64,000 nt of DNA from Salinivibrio sharmensis (GCF_001995985.1 NZ_MUFC01000003.1:154978-218977); one strand, 5' to 3'. Positions 1 through 10,469 are shown, counted from the stretch's first letter. The notes: generated by a model from the sequence alone, not told the origin. A program made the numbers and translations.

Positions 1-984
1 CGACAAAACGCCCAAGGCGTTGCTTTTGAACACGACTGGTGTGGGGTGACACAGCTGGGTTACGACGACAAGAGTGCCGCTAAGCTTGCTAAGATGGCCG
101 ATGGTGCCTTCCCTGAGGCATTGGTCACACCGTTAGATGTCGATGGCGTGAGTAAGAAAGTCGGGTTAGAAACCGGGCATGCGGGCGTCTATTACCCGTT
201 AGGGGGATGGATAAGCCCGCAACAGTTTACCGCGGGCGTAATCGATAAAGCCATTGCCAGCGGACAGCTACGTGCCCATTTTGATTGCCCTGTGAATGCG
301 CTGACGCAATCGAACAATGGTTGGACACTCGATACCAGCATTGGTCATGTTTGTCACCAAAATGTGGTGATCGCTAATGGTCATCAAGCAGATAGCTTCA
401 GCCAAACACAACCTATTCCGGTCTATCCGGTGCGCGGTCAAGTCAGCCATGTGCCTACCAATACCGACCTCAGTAAGCTAAATACGGTACTGTGTTTTGA
501 AGGCTATTTAACGCCGGTCAATCAAGCAGGAGAGCATTGCTTGGGGGCCAGTTACAGTCGAAATAATGCCGACCTCACTTTCCAAGCTGACGACCAAACC
601 GAAAACCAACAGCGTCTCACCGGTTGTATTGATACCGGCTGGGCGCGTGACGTGCCGGTTGCAAAACAAGGACGTGTGGGCGTACGCTGCGCCAGTCGCG
701 ACCATTTACCTTTTGTGGGCAACGTGTGTGATTACGACGCCTTGGTTTCCGCCTACCAAACCTTGCAAAAAGACAAAGAAAGAGCGAATTCCGTTCCCGT
801 TTATCCAGGGTTATTTTGCTTACTGGGGCTCGGCTCTCGCGGCCTCACCTCCGCCCCATTGGTGGCAGAAGTGCTAGCTGCGCAGCTGTGTGACGAGCCT
901 TTGCCTTTACCTCAGTCGGTTCTGGACACGCTGCATCCAGGACGGATGTGGGTCCGTAAGCTGCTAAAAGGCAAAGCACTATAG
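1..984 (+). CDS. mnmC: MnmC, C-terminal oxidase part (partial, 5' end outside window)
   Basis: This is the C-terminal portion of the bifunctional tRNA 5-methylaminomethyl-2-thiouridine enzyme. In the family, an FAD-dependent oxidase domain removes the carboxymethyl group from cmnm5(s2)U34 and the methyltransferase domain then makes mnm5(s2)U34. The frame is open from base 1, so the apparent GTG start at 46 is only an internal Val codon and the methyltransferase domain lies upstream of the window. Diagnostic stretches are FEHDWCGVTQLGYDDKS at the left edge, the GVYYPLGGWISP segment and the C-terminal FAD-binding loop LGLGSRGLTSAPL. A terminator follows at 1009-1034. The converging neighbour is yfcL, as in enterobacteria. 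Confidence 0.95.
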   Translation, partial: RQNAQGVAFEHDWCGVTQLGYDDKSAAKLAKMADGAFPEALVTPLDVDGVSKKVGLETGHAGVYYPLGGWISPQQFTAGVIDKAIASGQLRAHFDCPVNALTQSNNGWTLDTSIGHVCHQNVVIANGHQADSFSQTQPIPVYPVRGQVSHVPTNTDLSKLNTVLCFEGYLTPVNQAGEHCLGASYSRNNADLTFQADDQTENQQRLTGCIDTGWARDVPVAKQGRVGVRCASRDHLPFVGNVCDYDALVSAYQTLQKDKERANSVPVYPGLFCLLGLGSRGLTSAPLVAEVLAAQLCDEPLPLPQSVLDTLHPGRMWVRKLLKGKAL

Positions 985-1008
985 CAGCCCTCGAACAAGG
1001 TCAACAAA

Positions 1009-1038
1009 AAAGCCATCGTCAAGGCGATGGCTTTCCTT
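1009..1038 (+). terminator. Rho-independent terminator after mnmC
   Basis: A perfect 10-bp stem (AAAGCCATCG at 1009-1018 pairing with CGATGGCTTT at 1025-1034) has a 6-nt loop and is followed by a short T-rich tail. It lies between convergent mnmC and yfcL. The A-rich 5' flank means it could also stop minus-strand transcripts from yfcL. Confidence 0.8.
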
Positions 1039-1093
1039 TTGCCAAGAGGTATCGTATGCAATACCTCCTAGTGCCCCATTTTAAAACAGCGAG

Positions 1094-1372
1094 TTACGCG
1101 TCTTTTTCCACTTGCTGCTGCAGTAAATCCCAAAGCGCGCCCACCAAGCGCTGGTCGCCAGGAGACAGCTCGCTGGCATTGTCAGATAGGCTGGCATCGA
1201 CGCGCGCTTTCAATGCTGATACCTCATCAACGCCTTCCAACTCACAGTCCGCTGCCGCTAAAGAAACGTGGCCACGTAAATAGCCACTGGCAAACAATTC
1301 ATCGTCTGAGGCGGTTTCTACCATCTCATCGATTAACGCTAAAATGCGTGCTTCGTAGTCTTGAACTTTCAT
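1094..1372 (-). CDS. yfcL: YfcL family protein
   Basis: A 92-residue acidic, soluble protein of the YfcL family, recognised from its MKVQDYEARILALIDEMV start, the GYLRGHVSLAAADCE segment and its position between epmC and mnmC, as in E. coli. The family has no established biochemical function. There is no signal peptide or membrane segment. It follows epmC by 4 bp and is presumably co-transcribed with it. Confidence 0.85.
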   Translation of the reverse strand: MKVQDYEARILALIDEMVETASDDELFASGYLRGHVSLAAADCELEGVDEVSALKARVDASLSDNASELSPGDQRLVGALWDLLQQQVEKDA

Positions 1373-1376
1373 CTTT

Positions 1377-1928
1377 TTAACCTTGGCTTGGCAACGTAAA
1401 GGTATCTGGCGTCAACGGTGCAACACCATAAAAGTCTCGCAAGGTATCAGAAAACTGCTTGGCGCGCACGGGTAAAGCTGGGCTTGCTTCAGTGTCAGAG
1501 ATATAGGCGATCACTTGCTGGCGGACTTTATCAGTAAACGCGTGGCGATCGGGCTCCACCCCACTTAAGTTGTCGCAGCTTACTTGAAAGCGAAACCCAC
1601 AGCTTGCAGAGAGAATCCACTCAATCGCTTGTGGCTTCACTTCTACGGCCTCAAAGGCGGCTTGCGTGTCAGCGTCACGACCGTCTGGATGATACCAATA
1701 ACCATAATCCTCAAGTTGACGACGTTTCTCACCGGCAATGGTCCAGTGCGCCACTTCATGTAATGCGGAAGCAAAAAAACCACGCGCAAAAATCACACGA
1801 TGATGAGGATGATCTGCATCGGCAGGTAAGTAAATAGGCTCATCCCCGCCACGCACCAGCTCAGTATTGAAAGAGGCAAGAAAGGTTTGGTTAAAAAGTT
1901 GGATCAAGTCGTGAAAATCGTGGGTCAT
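1377..1928 (-). CDS. epmC: Elongation factor P hydroxylase EpmC
   Basis: A 183-residue protein matching EpmC (YfcM), which hydroxylates the modified lysine of translation factor EF-P after EpmA and EpmB have added beta-lysine. A metal-binding HEVAH motif is visible at residues 57-61, preceded by ARGFFASAL, with a conserved SASCGFRFQVSCDNLSG segment in the second half. In E. coli mepA and yfcA separate epmC from aroC; here only 77 bp separate it from aroC. That gap holds a weak hairpin (1950-1956 with 1969-1975). The presence of EpmC implies that EpmA and EpmB are encoded elsewhere. Confidence 0.93.
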   Translation of the reverse strand: MTHDFHDLIQLFNQTFLASFNTELVRGGDEPIYLPADADHPHHRVIFARGFFASALHEVAHWTIAGEKRRQLEDYGYWYHPDGRDADTQAAFEAVEVKPQAIEWILSASCGFRFQVSCDNLSGVEPDRHAFTDKVRQQVIAYISDTEASPALPVRAKQFSDTLRDFYGVAPLTPDTFTLPSQG

Positions 1929-2005
1929 AATCTAAAACAATAACAACACCCCATCTATCCAAAACGACAGATGGGTTTAAGGAAGATGAAACGTTTGGGT
2001 TATCG

Positions 2006-3067
2006 CTATGCGCCCATTTGGCCGCGATGACGGAGCAAGTGGTCCATCAGCACAATCGCTACCATGGCTTCAGCGATAGGTATCGCCCGGATCCCCACAC
2101 ACGGATCGTGACGACCACGTGTCACCACATCGGTAGACTCTCCGTTAACGTCAATACTTTTGCCCGGCACGGTGATACTCGAAGTAGGCTTTAACGCTAA
2201 ATGTGCCACCAATGGCTGGCCTGAAGAGATCCCACCAAGAATGCCTCCCGCATGGTTTGAGGCAAAGCCGTCAGGGTGAATTTCATCGCGATGTTCACTG
2301 CCACGCTGATTCACCACATCAAAACCATCTCCAATTTCGACTCCTTTCACCGCGTTAATGCCCATCAACGCATGAGCAATGTCCGCATCTAAGCGATAAA
2401 ATACCGGCTCGCCAAGGCCGACAGGAAGGTTTTCTGCCACCACGGTGAGCTTGGCACCAATCGAGTCGCCGTCTTTTTTGAGTTGACGAATAAGTGCGTC
2501 TAGTTCATCGATCTTATTCACATCTGGGCAGAAAAAGGGATTTTGCTCAACTTGTTCCCAATCCACCGTATCGATGGTCACCTCTCCCATTTGCGCCAGG
2601 TAAGCACGCACTTGAATACCGTGCACTTGCGCCAGGTATTTTTTAGCCACCGCGCCTGCAGCCACGCGCATCGCCGTTTCACGCGCTGACGAGCGGCCGC
2701 CCCCGCGGTAATCGCGGATGCCATATTTATGGTGATAGGTGTAGTCTGCGTGACCTGGGCGAAACACATCTTTGATTTTGGAGTAATCTTTGGAGCGCTG
2801 ATCGGTATTTTCGATCATCAGACCTATCGATGTGCCCGTTGTTTGACCTTCAAACACCCCGGAAAGGATTTTCACCGCATCAGGCTCACGCCGCTGAGTG
2901 GTGTATTTAGACGTGCCAGGACGGCGTCGGTCTAGATCATGCTGCATGTCCGCTTCGCTCAGCGCTAATCCAGGCGGGCAGCCGTCAATAATAGCGCCCA
3001 GTGCGACACCGTGACTCTCTCCAAAGGTCGTAACGCGAAAAATTTGTCCTATCGTGTTGCCTGCCAT
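2006..3067 (-). CDS. aroC: Chorismate synthase
   Basis: Converts 5-enolpyruvylshikimate-3-phosphate to chorismate with reduced FMN, the last step of the common aromatic pathway. The 353-residue protein begins [20 protein letters not shown], the family signature, and carries RPGHADYTY, the [10 protein letters not shown] loop and a C-terminal [17 protein letters not shown] motif. The start at 3067 is preceded by a strong ribosome-binding site (GAGGAAGG). The frame stays open for 34 more codons upstream and would add a hydrophobic segment, but that extension has only a TTG start without a ribosome-binding site, so I reject it. The neighbouring prmB is separated by a terminator. Confidence 0.97.
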   Translation of the reverse strand: MAGNTIGQIFRVTTFGESHGVALGAIIDGCPPGLALSEADMQHDLDRRRPGTSKYTTQRREPDAVKILSGVFEGQTTGTSIGLMIENTDQRSKDYSKIKDVFRPGHADYTYHHKYGIRDYRGGGRSSARETAMRVAAGAVAKKYLAQVHGIQVRAYLAQMGEVTIDTVDWEQVEQNPFFCPDVNKIDELDALIRQLKKDGDSIGAKLTVVAENLPVGLGEPVFYRLDADIAHALMGINAVKGVEIGDGFDVVNQRGSEHRDEIHPDGFASNHAGGILGGISSGQPLVAHLALKPTSSITVPGKSIDVNGESTDVVTRGRHDPCVGIRAIPIAEAMVAIVLMDHLLRHRGQMGA

Positions 3068-3195
3068 GCCTTCCTCTGTTTGCCTGATGGGCATTGTTGT
3101 GTTTTTGCGTACTTTGTTAGCAATTAACCATAAAGCAATCAAAGACGCAAAGAAAATCCAGGTGAGCAACGGAGCGACTGCAAGCGCTAGATGCT

Positions 3196-3220
3196 AAAAA
3201 GCCAGCACGAGGCTGGCTTT
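3196..3220 (-). terminator. Rho-independent terminator between prmB and aroC
   Basis: A 9-bp stem (AAAGCCAGC at 3198-3206 with GCTGGCTTT at 3212-3220) has a 5-nt loop. Read on the minus strand it ends in five T residues, so it terminates the prmB transcript upstream of aroC. Confidence 0.75.
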
Positions 3221-3245
3221 ATATCATGATCGGCGGGTACTGCCT

Positions 3246-4178
3246 CTAATCGCGATAAAGGGCAAATTCATCGGCACACGCAACGAGGTCTTGTCGGTTG
3301 ATCATAAACACCCCATGGCCACCGTTTTCAAACTCAATCCACTGCAAAGGTAAATGACCGTATTGCTCTTGCATGTGTACAATCGAATTACCGACCTCAC
3401 AAACCAACACGCCATCGTCTGTCAGATAATCGGGTGCATTGGCAAGCATCCGACGCACCAGTTTCAACCCATCAGTGCCCGCGGCAAGGCCCAGCTCAGG
3501 TTCGTGGCGAAACTCGTCCGGCAAATCGTCCATATCTTCCGCATCGACGTAGGGAGGGTTGCTTACGATTAAATCGTATTTATCTTGTGGCACATCTTTA
3601 AGCAGATCCGACCGCATCGGGATAACTTGCTCTTCCAAGCCATGATCCTGGATATTGATTTCAGCCACATCCAGCGCATCGGTGGAGATATCTACCGCAT
3701 CGATCTCTGCCTCTGGGAACGCATAGGCACAGGCAATAGCGATACAACCACTGCCAGTGCACAGGTCCATAACCCGGCGTGGAGGTTGAGGCAAGATGCC
3801 AGCGAATTCTTGCTGGATAAGCTCACCTATCGGAGAGCGTGGCACCAGCACACGCTCGTCGACAAAAAATTCCAAACCACAAAAGTACGCTTTGTTGGTT
3901 AAGTATGCGACTGGGGTTTTATCGTTGATACGCGCGATAACACGCTCAACGATACGATGTTTTTCACTGGTGGTCAGGCGGGAAAAGCGCGTCTCTGAGG
4001 GCACATCAATTGGCAAGTACAGTGTCGGTAACACCAGCTGGACCGCTTCATCCCACGCGTTGTCAGTGCCATGGCCATAAAACAGCCCCGCCGCATTGAA
4101 GCGACTGACTGTCCAGCGCAGCATGTCTTGCAGCGTGTGTAACTCGCTGACCACTTCTTCAGTAAAAATCGTATCCAC
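3246..4178 (-). CDS. prmB: Ribosomal protein L3 glutamine methyltransferase PrmB
   Basis: An S-adenosylmethionine-dependent enzyme that methylates a glutamine of ribosomal protein L3. The SAM-binding loop [12 protein letters not shown], the catalytic NPPY motif ([11 protein letters not shown]) and the signature [15 protein letters not shown] are all present. The open frame reaches 4247, but the best start is a GTG at 4178: it is preceded by GGAGG at a 5-nt spacing and gives a 310-residue protein beginning (V)[18 protein letters not shown], which aligns with the known N-terminus of E. coli PrmB and has the same length. It is divergent from smrB, as in enterobacteria. Confidence 0.96.
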   Translation of the reverse strand: MDTIFTEEVVSELHTLQDMLRWTVSRFNAAGLFYGHGTDNAWDEAVQLVLPTLYLPIDVPSETRFSRLTTSEKHRIVERVIARINDKTPVAYLTNKAYFCGLEFFVDERVLVPRSPIGELIQQEFAGILPQPPRRVMDLCTGSGCIAIACAYAFPEAEIDAVDISTDALDVAEINIQDHGLEEQVIPMRSDLLKDVPQDKYDLIVSNPPYVDAEDMDDLPDEFRHEPELGLAAGTDGLKLVRRMLANAPDYLTDDGVLVCEVGNSIVHMQEQYGHLPLQWIEFENGGHGVFMINRQDLVACADEFALYRD

Positions 4179-4298
4179 ATTGGCCTCCATCGGCTTCATG
4201 CAATTTGGGGTCGCCCTTTGACGCGAGGTCAGTACAATAAGCAGCATTTTGAGCTGGCTGAATGTACAATTCAGGTTATCACCTCGGAGACAGTTTTT

Positions 4299-4829
4299 AT
4301 GAGCAAAAAACCATCGATGACGGAAGAGGACTTAGCGCTATTCCGCGATGCCGTCAAAGGCGCAAAAAAGTTGGAGCAGGATACCATAAACCCGCCACAA
4401 CGCCAGACGACCAAGCCGCGCAAACAACGTCAGTTTGAACGGCAAAGTAGCGATCATGCGTTTTATTTTTCCGATGAGTTCGAGCCGCTGCTCAGTGAAT
4501 CAGGCCCGATGCAATACGCCCGCCAGGATGTCTCTAAATACGAGGTCAAGCGGCTTCGTCGTGGTGTGTATGTGCCCGATATCTATCTCGATTTACACGG
4601 GATGACCCAAACAGAAGCGAAGCGAGAGCTGGGGGCGATGCTCGCAGCCTGCGTCAAAGACGGTATTCGCTGTGCCAGCGTGATGCACGGGATCGGCAAA
4701 CGGGTACTTAAAGACAAGATCCCCCTGTGGTTAGCGCAACACCCTAGTGTAATGGCATTCCACCAAGCGCCAAGAGAATTTGGTGGTGATGGCGCCTTGC
4801 TGGTATTGATAGAAGTGCCCGAGCGCTAG
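4299..4829 (+). CDS. smrB: SmrB, Smr-domain endonuclease for collided ribosomes
   Basis: A 176-residue Smr-domain protein. In E. coli SmrB is recruited to collided ribosomes and cleaves the mRNA between them. The C-terminal Smr domain shows the [10 protein letters not shown] motif and the [16 protein letters not shown] loop. The N-terminal half is charged, as expected for the ribosome-contacting region. The open frame begins at 4218, but the ATG at 4299 has a good ribosome-binding site (CTCGGAGACA) and gives the usual N-terminus [16 protein letters not shown]. It is divergent from prmB. Confidence 0.94.
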   Translation: MSKKPSMTEEDLALFRDAVKGAKKLEQDTINPPQRQTTKPRKQRQFERQSSDHAFYFSDEFEPLLSESGPMQYARQDVSKYEVKRLRRGVYVPDIYLDLHGMTQTEAKRELGAMLAACVKDGIRCASVMHGIGKRVLKDKIPLWLAQHPSVMAFHQAPREFGGDGALLVLIEVPER

Positions 4830-4867
4830 AAGCCGTGGTTGGCTCACGCCCCTTTTCCACTCGCCGA

Positions 4868-5347
4868 TTAAAGCTGTCGCGGCGACATATGTGCGCTCAT
4901 TGATGCCTGCTGGGTCGAGGTATTCACATCAAGCACCGCCATGGCTGACGTGGCAAACATCGGTGGCTGTCCTCCTTGGACCCACTCATTGGTGAGATAA
5001 CCGACTAACGGTAAGTGCGATATCACCAAGACGACACTGAGTTTTTCTACCTCAATCATCGCGTTCAAATAATCATAAACACGGCCGCTTTGCCCATAAG
5101 GGGTGATCTCTTGTTCAGTGATCACCTCCCCTGCATCGGGTAATAAAGGCGCACAGACTTGCCATGTTTGCTGCGCACGTAAGTAAGGACTCACCAGTAC
5201 TTTATCAATCGCTTGCCCATCTAACTGTTGACTCAGCCAGCTAGCCATCTGCTTACTTTGCTGTTCACCATTAGCAGTTAGCGCGCGGTCACTGTCACTG
5301 GCGGCAAATGCTTGCGCTTCACCGTGACGCATGATGATTAATTTCAT
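4868..5347 (-). CDS. sixA: Phosphohistidine phosphatase SixA
   Basis: A histidine-phosphatase superfamily protein of about 159 residues that removes phosphate from phosphohistidine; E. coli SixA acts on the nitrogen-phosphotransferase protein NPr. The RHG signature (MKLIIMRHGEA) is at residues 7-9 with the catalytic His8, and a second conserved histidine lies in VISHLPLVG. I chose the ATG at 5347 because the five-residue upstream extension would push the beta-strand away from the N-terminus. It is convergent with smrB, with only 38 bp between the stops. Confidence 0.93.
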   Translation of the reverse strand: MKLIIMRHGEAQAFAASDSDRALTANGEQQSKQMASWLSQQLDGQAIDKVLVSPYLRAQQTWQVCAPLLPDAGEVITEQEITPYGQSGRVYDYLNAMIEVEKLSVVLVISHLPLVGYLTNEWVQGGQPPMFATSAMAVLDVNTSTQQASMSAHMSPRQL

Positions 5348-5483
5348 TGCCTTAATACCCACATTAATATGCTGCGATTAGCTGCATGCTACCAAGGTCA
5401 ATGCCAAAAGACCAAATAAGTGGTTTGCGACTCTGGTCACTGGTAGTCATACTTACTATTAACTTATTTACTGTGATAGTGAG

Positions 5484-8267
5484 ATGCTTGTGCACGTCAG
5501 TCCTAACGACCATAAACACTACCGTTATATCACGCTTCCTAACGCTTTACGTGTCTTATTGGTGAATGACCCACATGCGCACCGCAGTGCGGCCGCCTTA
5601 TCGGTGAATGTTGGCCACTTCCATGACCCTAAAGAGCGACAAGGGTTGGCGCATTTTCTTGAGCATATGCTGTTTCTGGGCACAGAGCGTTATCCGGTAA
5701 TTGGCGACTTTCAGCGCTTTATCAGCCAGCACGGAGGGCACAATAATGCGTGGACAGGCACCGAGCACACCACCTTCTTTTTCGATATTCGCCCTCATCA
5801 ATTTGCAGCTGGATTAGATCGTTTCAGTGCCTTTTTTATTTCACCGCGTTTTGATGCCGACGCCGTGGATAAAGAGCGCCAATCTGTCGACGCTGAGTAT
5901 CGAATGAAGCTCAATGACGACGTGCGACGGATCTATCAAGTTCATAAAGAGACCATCAACCCTGACCACCCATTTGCCAAATTTTCCGTGGGCAGCGAGG
6001 AAACACTCGCCGATCGTGACGCTCATGATGTGCGCGACGACCTCATCGCTTTTTATCGGGCGAACTACAGCGCCAACCTTATGACGGTCGCGCTAACCGG
6101 CCCTCAGTCACTGGATGATCTTGAGGCCCTAGCCAACCAACACTTTGCCGCCATTGCCAATCATAGCTACCCTGCGCTGACCATTGAAGCACCATTGGTG
6201 ACCAAAAATGAGCAACACCAGTGGGTGAACATCGAGCCTTTAAAAGAAGTGAGAAAGCTCACTTTGGCCTTTTCCGTACCCGAAAGCCCCGACCAATACC
6301 GAACCAAACCGCTGTCTTACATCGCTCACCTGCTCGGTTATGAGGGGCCAGGCAGTTTGATGTCGCTATTGAAGAACAAAGGCTATATCAACACCTTATC
6401 TGCAGGTGGGGGGATCAGTGGGCGAGATTTCCGTGAATTTACCTTGGGGTTTTCTTTAACGCCATTAGGTCTTAGCCACATCGACGATATTATCACTCAT
6501 GTATTTCAAGCTATCGCTTTGATTCGACGCGAAGGGCTACAACCATGGCGCTATCAAGAGAAACGGCAAGTTCAAGAGCTCGCTTTTCACTATCAAGACT
6601 CACACCGGCCCATTGATACCGTCAGTCAGTTGGTGATGAACATGCAGCATTATGCGCCAGCTGATCTGCTTTACGGCGATTATATGATGACAGGATTTGA
6701 TGCCCACCACATTCAAACCATGCTGCAACATATGAGTGTCGATAATCTCCGGGTTATGTTGGTGGCCAAAGGGCTTAGCTACGATCGAAAGGCCGATTGG
6801 TACCACACGCCGTATGCAGTGAAACGCTTCTCTGCTCAACAGCTAGCCAAGTGGAAAACTGACTATATTTCTCCGGCACTGACACTGCCAGACCCCAACC
6901 CGTATATTGCCGATGCCCTGCATCCACTGGCTATCGAGCAAGATGCCAGTGAGGTGCCAAGCTTAATTGAAGAGCTGCCTGGTTTTCGCCTCTGGCATGG
7001 CCAAGAACCACACTTTCGCGTGCCCAAAGGCCACATTTATATCGCCATCGATAGCCCACATGCCGTGGCGACGGTAAAAAACATTGTCATGACCCGCTTA
7101 AGTGTCGAAATGTTACTCGAGGCGCTCAATGAGCAAGCGTACCAAGCTGAGATTGCAGGCATTAATTACAACTTATACGCGCATCAAGGCGGGGTCACAT
7201 TGACGCTCAGTGGCTTCAATGACAAGCAACCGCTATTGCTCGAACTTATCTTGAAAACCTTCTCTCAGCGCAGTTTCAATCCTGAGCGCTTCGAAACGAT
7301 AAAAGCGCAGCTGCAACGCAGCTGGGAAAACGCAGAAAAGAACAAGCCGCTGAGCCAATTATATAACAGCATGACCGGGCTACTTCAGCCTAATAATCCA
7401 CCGTATCACGCCCTTTTAGCGGCATTGGAAACGGTGACCCTGAGTGACTTACCTCACTTTGTCGATGCCATGCTCGCCACCTTGCATGTCGATATGTTTA
7501 TGTATGGTAATTGGCACCGCCATCATGCCAAGGCCTTAGCAGAAACTGTCAAAGACAGTTTGCGCGTGAAAGGACAAGCGTATCAGGAATCTGTGCGTCC
7601 GTTGACCTTACTTGAGGGTGTCGGCACCGTCAGTTTTGAGCGCCCCCTTGCGCATGCTGAGTCAGCGCTTTTAGTGTATTACCAAAGCCCATCAACCGAC
7701 CCTCAAGCCGTGGCGACCTATACTTTGGCCAACCACCTGATGTCGGCGACTTTTTTCAACGAGTTGCGCACCAAACAGCAGTTAGGCTATATGGTTGGGG
7801 CCAATAACTTACCGCTAAACCGCCACCCTGGACTGATCTTTTATGTTCAGTCCCCCATGGCAGGCCCGAACCAGTTAATGGCAGCGATTGACGACTTTCT
7901 CAATGCGTTTTTCATGGTGCTGTTAGAAATGACGGAGGCTCGCTGGCAAAGCAGTAAACAAAGCTTATTGGCACAAGTGAGAGAACCAGACAATAACCTG
8001 CGAGCGCGAGCCCAGCGCTACTGGATCAGCATCGGTAATAAGGATTATCACTATCAGCGCCGTGAGCAAGTGGCGGAAGCAATGGCGACGCTTACCCGTG
8101 CTGACATGGTGCGGTTTGTGGTCAATACCCTCAAGCCGAGAACCGCAGATAGATTGGTCATGCACAGTTGCGGAACCGAACATCAACAAGATGCACACTT
8201 AGACGGTGCCTATCCGATTGCAGATATCGCTGCCTTCCGCGCGTTATGTCAGCGTAGTGAGGATTGA
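5484..8267 (+). CDS. M16 family (insulinase/pitrilysin-type) zinc metalloprotease
   Basis: A 927-residue single-chain M16 peptidase with the inverted zinc motif HFLEH at residues 57-61 and the third zinc ligand at Glu138. The 78-residue spacing from Glu60 to Glu138 equals that of insulin-degrading enzyme. The R/Y-type substrate-binding region occurs late, in the RTKQQLGYMVGA segment. The family degrades peptides within an enclosed chamber. Unlike periplasmic pitrilysin (PtrA), no signal peptide is visible; the protein starts MLVHVSPNDHKHYRYITL, so a cytosolic location is likely. It stands as a single gene between sixA and fadJ, where E. coli has no gene. Confidence 0.9.
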   Translation: MLVHVSPNDHKHYRYITLPNALRVLLVNDPHAHRSAAALSVNVGHFHDPKERQGLAHFLEHMLFLGTERYPVIGDFQRFISQHGGHNNAWTGTEHTTFFFDIRPHQFAAGLDRFSAFFISPRFDADAVDKERQSVDAEYRMKLNDDVRRIYQVHKETINPDHPFAKFSVGSEETLADRDAHDVRDDLIAFYRANYSANLMTVALTGPQSLDDLEALANQHFAAIANHSYPALTIEAPLVTKNEQHQWVNIEPLKEVRKLTLAFSVPESPDQYRTKPLSYIAHLLGYEGPGSLMSLLKNKGYINTLSAGGGISGRDFREFTLGFSLTPLGLSHIDDIITHVFQAIALIRREGLQPWRYQEKRQVQELAFHYQDSHRPIDTVSQLVMNMQHYAPADLLYGDYMMTGFDAHHIQTMLQHMSVDNLRVMLVAKGLSYDRKADWYHTPYAVKRFSAQQLAKWKTDYISPALTLPDPNPYIADALHPLAIEQDASEVPSLIEELPGFRLWHGQEPHFRVPKGHIYIAIDSPHAVATVKNIVMTRLSVEMLLEALNEQAYQAEIAGINYNLYAHQGGVTLTLSGFNDKQPLLLELILKTFSQRSFNPERFETIKAQLQRSWENAEKNKPLSQLYNSMTGLLQPNNPPYHALLAALETVTLSDLPHFVDAMLATLHVDMFMYGNWHRHHAKALAETVKDSLRVKGQAYQESVRPLTLLEGVGTVSFERPLAHAESALLVYYQSPSTDPQAVATYTLANHLMSATFFNELRTKQQLGYMVGANNLPLNRHPGLIFYVQSPMAGPNQLMAAIDDFLNAFFMVLLEMTEARWQSSKQSLLAQVREPDNNLRARAQRYWISIGNKDYHYQRREQVAEAMATLTRADMVRFVVNTLKPRTADRLVMHSCGTEHQQDAHLDGAYPIADIAAFRALCQRSED

Positions 8268-8281
8268 TCACCCAATCAATA

Positions 8282-8338
8282 GAAAGGGCAACCACTGGCT
8301 GCCCTTTCGCTCATTGACTGGCTAACCTAACGGTTAGC
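8282..8338. terminator. Bidirectional terminator region between M16 peptidase and fadJ
   Basis: Two hairpins lie between the convergent stops. GAAAGGGCA (8282-8290) pairs with TGCCCTTTC (8300-8308), and GCTAACC (8321-8327) pairs with GGTTAGC (8332-8338) around a TAAC loop, overlapping the fadJ stop codon. Neither has a long T-run, so termination strength is uncertain. Confidence 0.5.
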
Positions 8339-10469
8339 TTTCGGGGTAAAACACCTGCCCTTCTTTGGCCATCACGGTTAATCGCTCACAAGGGGCAAAG
8401 CGCTCACCGTAACGATTTTGATGCTCGTTGAGCAAATTGACCACACGGTCGATGCCAATATGATCCATATAGCGGAAAGGCCCGCCCAAGAACGGCGGGA
8501 AGCCGATACCAAAGATCGCACCGATATCACCGTCACGCGCAGAGCGAATCACGCCCTCATCCAGGCAACGTGCCGCTTCATTGAGCATCATTAACGCACA
8601 ACGTTGCGCCACCTCATGGCCAGACAACTGAGCGTTTAGGGTGATATTTAGCAAGCTATAAACCTTCTTATCCACCTGTTTGGCCTTGCTGCCTTTCTTA
8701 CTGGCATCGTAGCGATAGAAGCCTTTGCCTGTTTTACGCCCTTTTCGATCATCATTCAGCAGCACATCGAAGACATCCGGTGCTTCAAAACGCTCACCCA
8801 GCTCTTTGGTCAGGATAGGAGCAATCTTGGCGCCAATATCAATGCCTACCTCATCGAGCAAGGTGATTGGCCCAACCGGAAAGCCAAAGTCCAGCAAGGC
8901 GGTATCAATATGCTCAATGCTCTCTCCTGCCAACAACACCCGCGCGGCCTCATTCATATAAGGGGCAAGGATCCGGTTAACGTAAAAGCCCGCGCTATCA
9001 CCGACCACGATCGGCGTTTTACCTTGCTGGCGCGCCAGCTTAACCACAGTAGAAATCGTCTGATCACTGGTGTTTTTATGGGGGATCACCTCCACCAGCG
9101 GCATTTTTTCTACCGGGCTAAAGTAGTGCAAGCCAACAATGTTTTCTGGACGCTGGCTGCCTTCAGCGATTTGGTGGATAGGTAATGACGAGGTGTTAGT
9201 AGCAAAAATAGCGTTCTTCTCGGTGATGGACTCCATCTCTTCCACCATGCGGTGCTTAAGCGATAAGTCTTCAAATACCGCTTCTATCACCACATCCGAG
9301 TTCGATAGGGTTGTCGCCTGTGTATCACCCGATAGCTGCATCATGGTGGCTTGAAGCTCTGCCTTGCTAAGCTGTTTGCGCTTGCGTTTTTTGTCTAACA
9401 ATTTGTAGCTATAACGCAGGGCATTCAAAATGCCATCTTCGCTCACATCTTTTACTCGTACGGGGTAGCCGGCCTTAGCGACCGAGACATGGGCAATACC
9501 GGCCCCCATCAAGCCACCGCCAAGTACACCAATACGACTGATATCACCCGGCTCTGCATCGGCACCGTTTTCTTTTTTCATCGCCGTCGTCGCGAAGAAT
9601 ATACTACGAAGTGCTTTAGACTCTGACGTCATCACCAGCTCACCAAACTGGCGTGCTTCTTCCTCAAATCCGGCTTTCAAGCCTTTATCGAGGCCCTTTT
9701 TCACCACAGATAAAATGGCATCAGCGGCGGGGTAATTGCCACGGGTTTTTGCTCGCGCTTTTTTGCCCGCTTGATCAAAGACGATATTACGCCCAACCGC
9801 ATTCCCATTCAGCATCCAACTTTGCCAGCTGCGGCTACGTTTGGGTTTCGATTTCTGCGCGAGCTGCTCAGCCACATCTAGCAAAACGGTATCCGGCACG
9901 CAATCATCGATCACACCAAGTTTTTTGGCTTTTTTGGCGCGTAACTGTTTGCCCGTTAGCATCATATCAAGTGCGTCAGGCACACCGATAAGACGGGGTA
10001 GTCGCTGTGTACCGCCCGACCCTGGCAACAAACCTAATTGTACTTCTGGCAGGCCAAGGCGCGTCTTCTCCCAATCGGTCGCCACACGGCTATGACAAGC
10101 AAGCGCGAGCTCCAGCCCACCACCTAGGCAAGGGCCATGAATGGCTGCCACCACGTGAAATGGAAGTCTCTCAATGCGTGAAAACAGAGTCTGCCCTTGC
10201 GCGGCAATATCGCGTGCTTGCTCGGCGCTGTCACAAGCTTCGAGCATGCGCACATCGGCACCAGCCACAAAGTTATCGGGCTTACCAGAGTGAATCACTA
10301 GCCCTTTGACGCTTTTATCGTTTTCGAGTTGATCTAAAACCGCGGAAACGCCCTCGACAAAGCTCGCCTGCAGCGTATTCATGCTCTCGCCCGGCACATC
10401 AATGGTCAGCCAGGCTATTTGGTTATCAGCAACCGTTAAATGAAAGGCTTGATGGGTGTCTGTGGTCAT
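8334..10469 (-). CDS. fadJ: Fatty acid oxidation complex subunit alpha FadJ
   Basis: A 711-residue multifunctional beta-oxidation enzyme. The N-terminal half is an enoyl-CoA hydratase/isomerase (oxyanion-hole segments [16 protein letters not shown] and [15 protein letters not shown], then [21 protein letters not shown]). The C-terminal half is an L-3-hydroxyacyl-CoA dehydrogenase with the NAD-binding loop [15 protein letters not shown] near residue 315 and the catalytic-region segments [14 protein letters not shown] and [12 protein letters not shown]. It pairs with the thiolase FadI. The start ATG overlaps the fadI stop by one base (TAATG), indicating translational coupling. The length and the hydratase/dehydrogenase order separate it from FadB only weakly; the fadI-fadJ gene order supports FadJ. 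Confidence 0.96.
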   Translation of the reverse strand: MTTDTHQAFHLTVADNQIAWLTIDVPGESMNTLQASFVEGVSAVLDQLENDKSVKGLVIHSGKPDNFVAGADVRMLEACDSAEQARDIAAQGQTLFSRIERLPFHVVAAIHGPCLGGGLELALACHSRVATDWEKTRLGLPEVQLGLLPGSGGTQRLPRLIGVPDALDMMLTGKQLRAKKAKKLGVIDDCVPDTVLLDVAEQLAQKSKPKRSRSWQSWMLNGNAVGRNIVFDQAGKKARAKTRGNYPAADAILSVVKKGLDKGLKAGFEEEARQFGELVMTSESKALRSIFFATTAMKKENGADAEPGDISRIGVLGGGLMGAGIAHVSVAKAGYPVRVKDVSEDGILNALRYSYKLLDKKRKRKQLSKAELQATMMQLSGDTQATTLSNSDVVIEAVFEDLSLKHRMVEEMESITEKNAIFATNTSSLPIHQIAEGSQRPENIVGLHYFSPVEKMPLVEVIPHKNTSDQTISTVVKLARQQGKTPIVVGDSAGFYVNRILAPYMNEAARVLLAGESIEHIDTALLDFGFPVGPITLLDEVGIDIGAKIAPILTKELGERFEAPDVFDVLLNDDRKGRKTGKGFYRYDASKKGSKAKQVDKKVYSLLNITLNAQLSGHEVAQRCALMMLNEAARCLDEGVIRSARDGDIGAIFGIGFPPFLGGPFRYMDHIGIDRVVNLLNEHQNRYGERFAPCERLTVMAKEGQVFYPES

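Noticed and set aside
3068..3169. In-frame N-terminal extension of AroC encoding a hydrophobic, membrane-like segment
   Set aside because: It starts at TTG with no ribosome-binding site, whereas the ATG at 3067 has GAGGAAGG and gives the family N-terminus.
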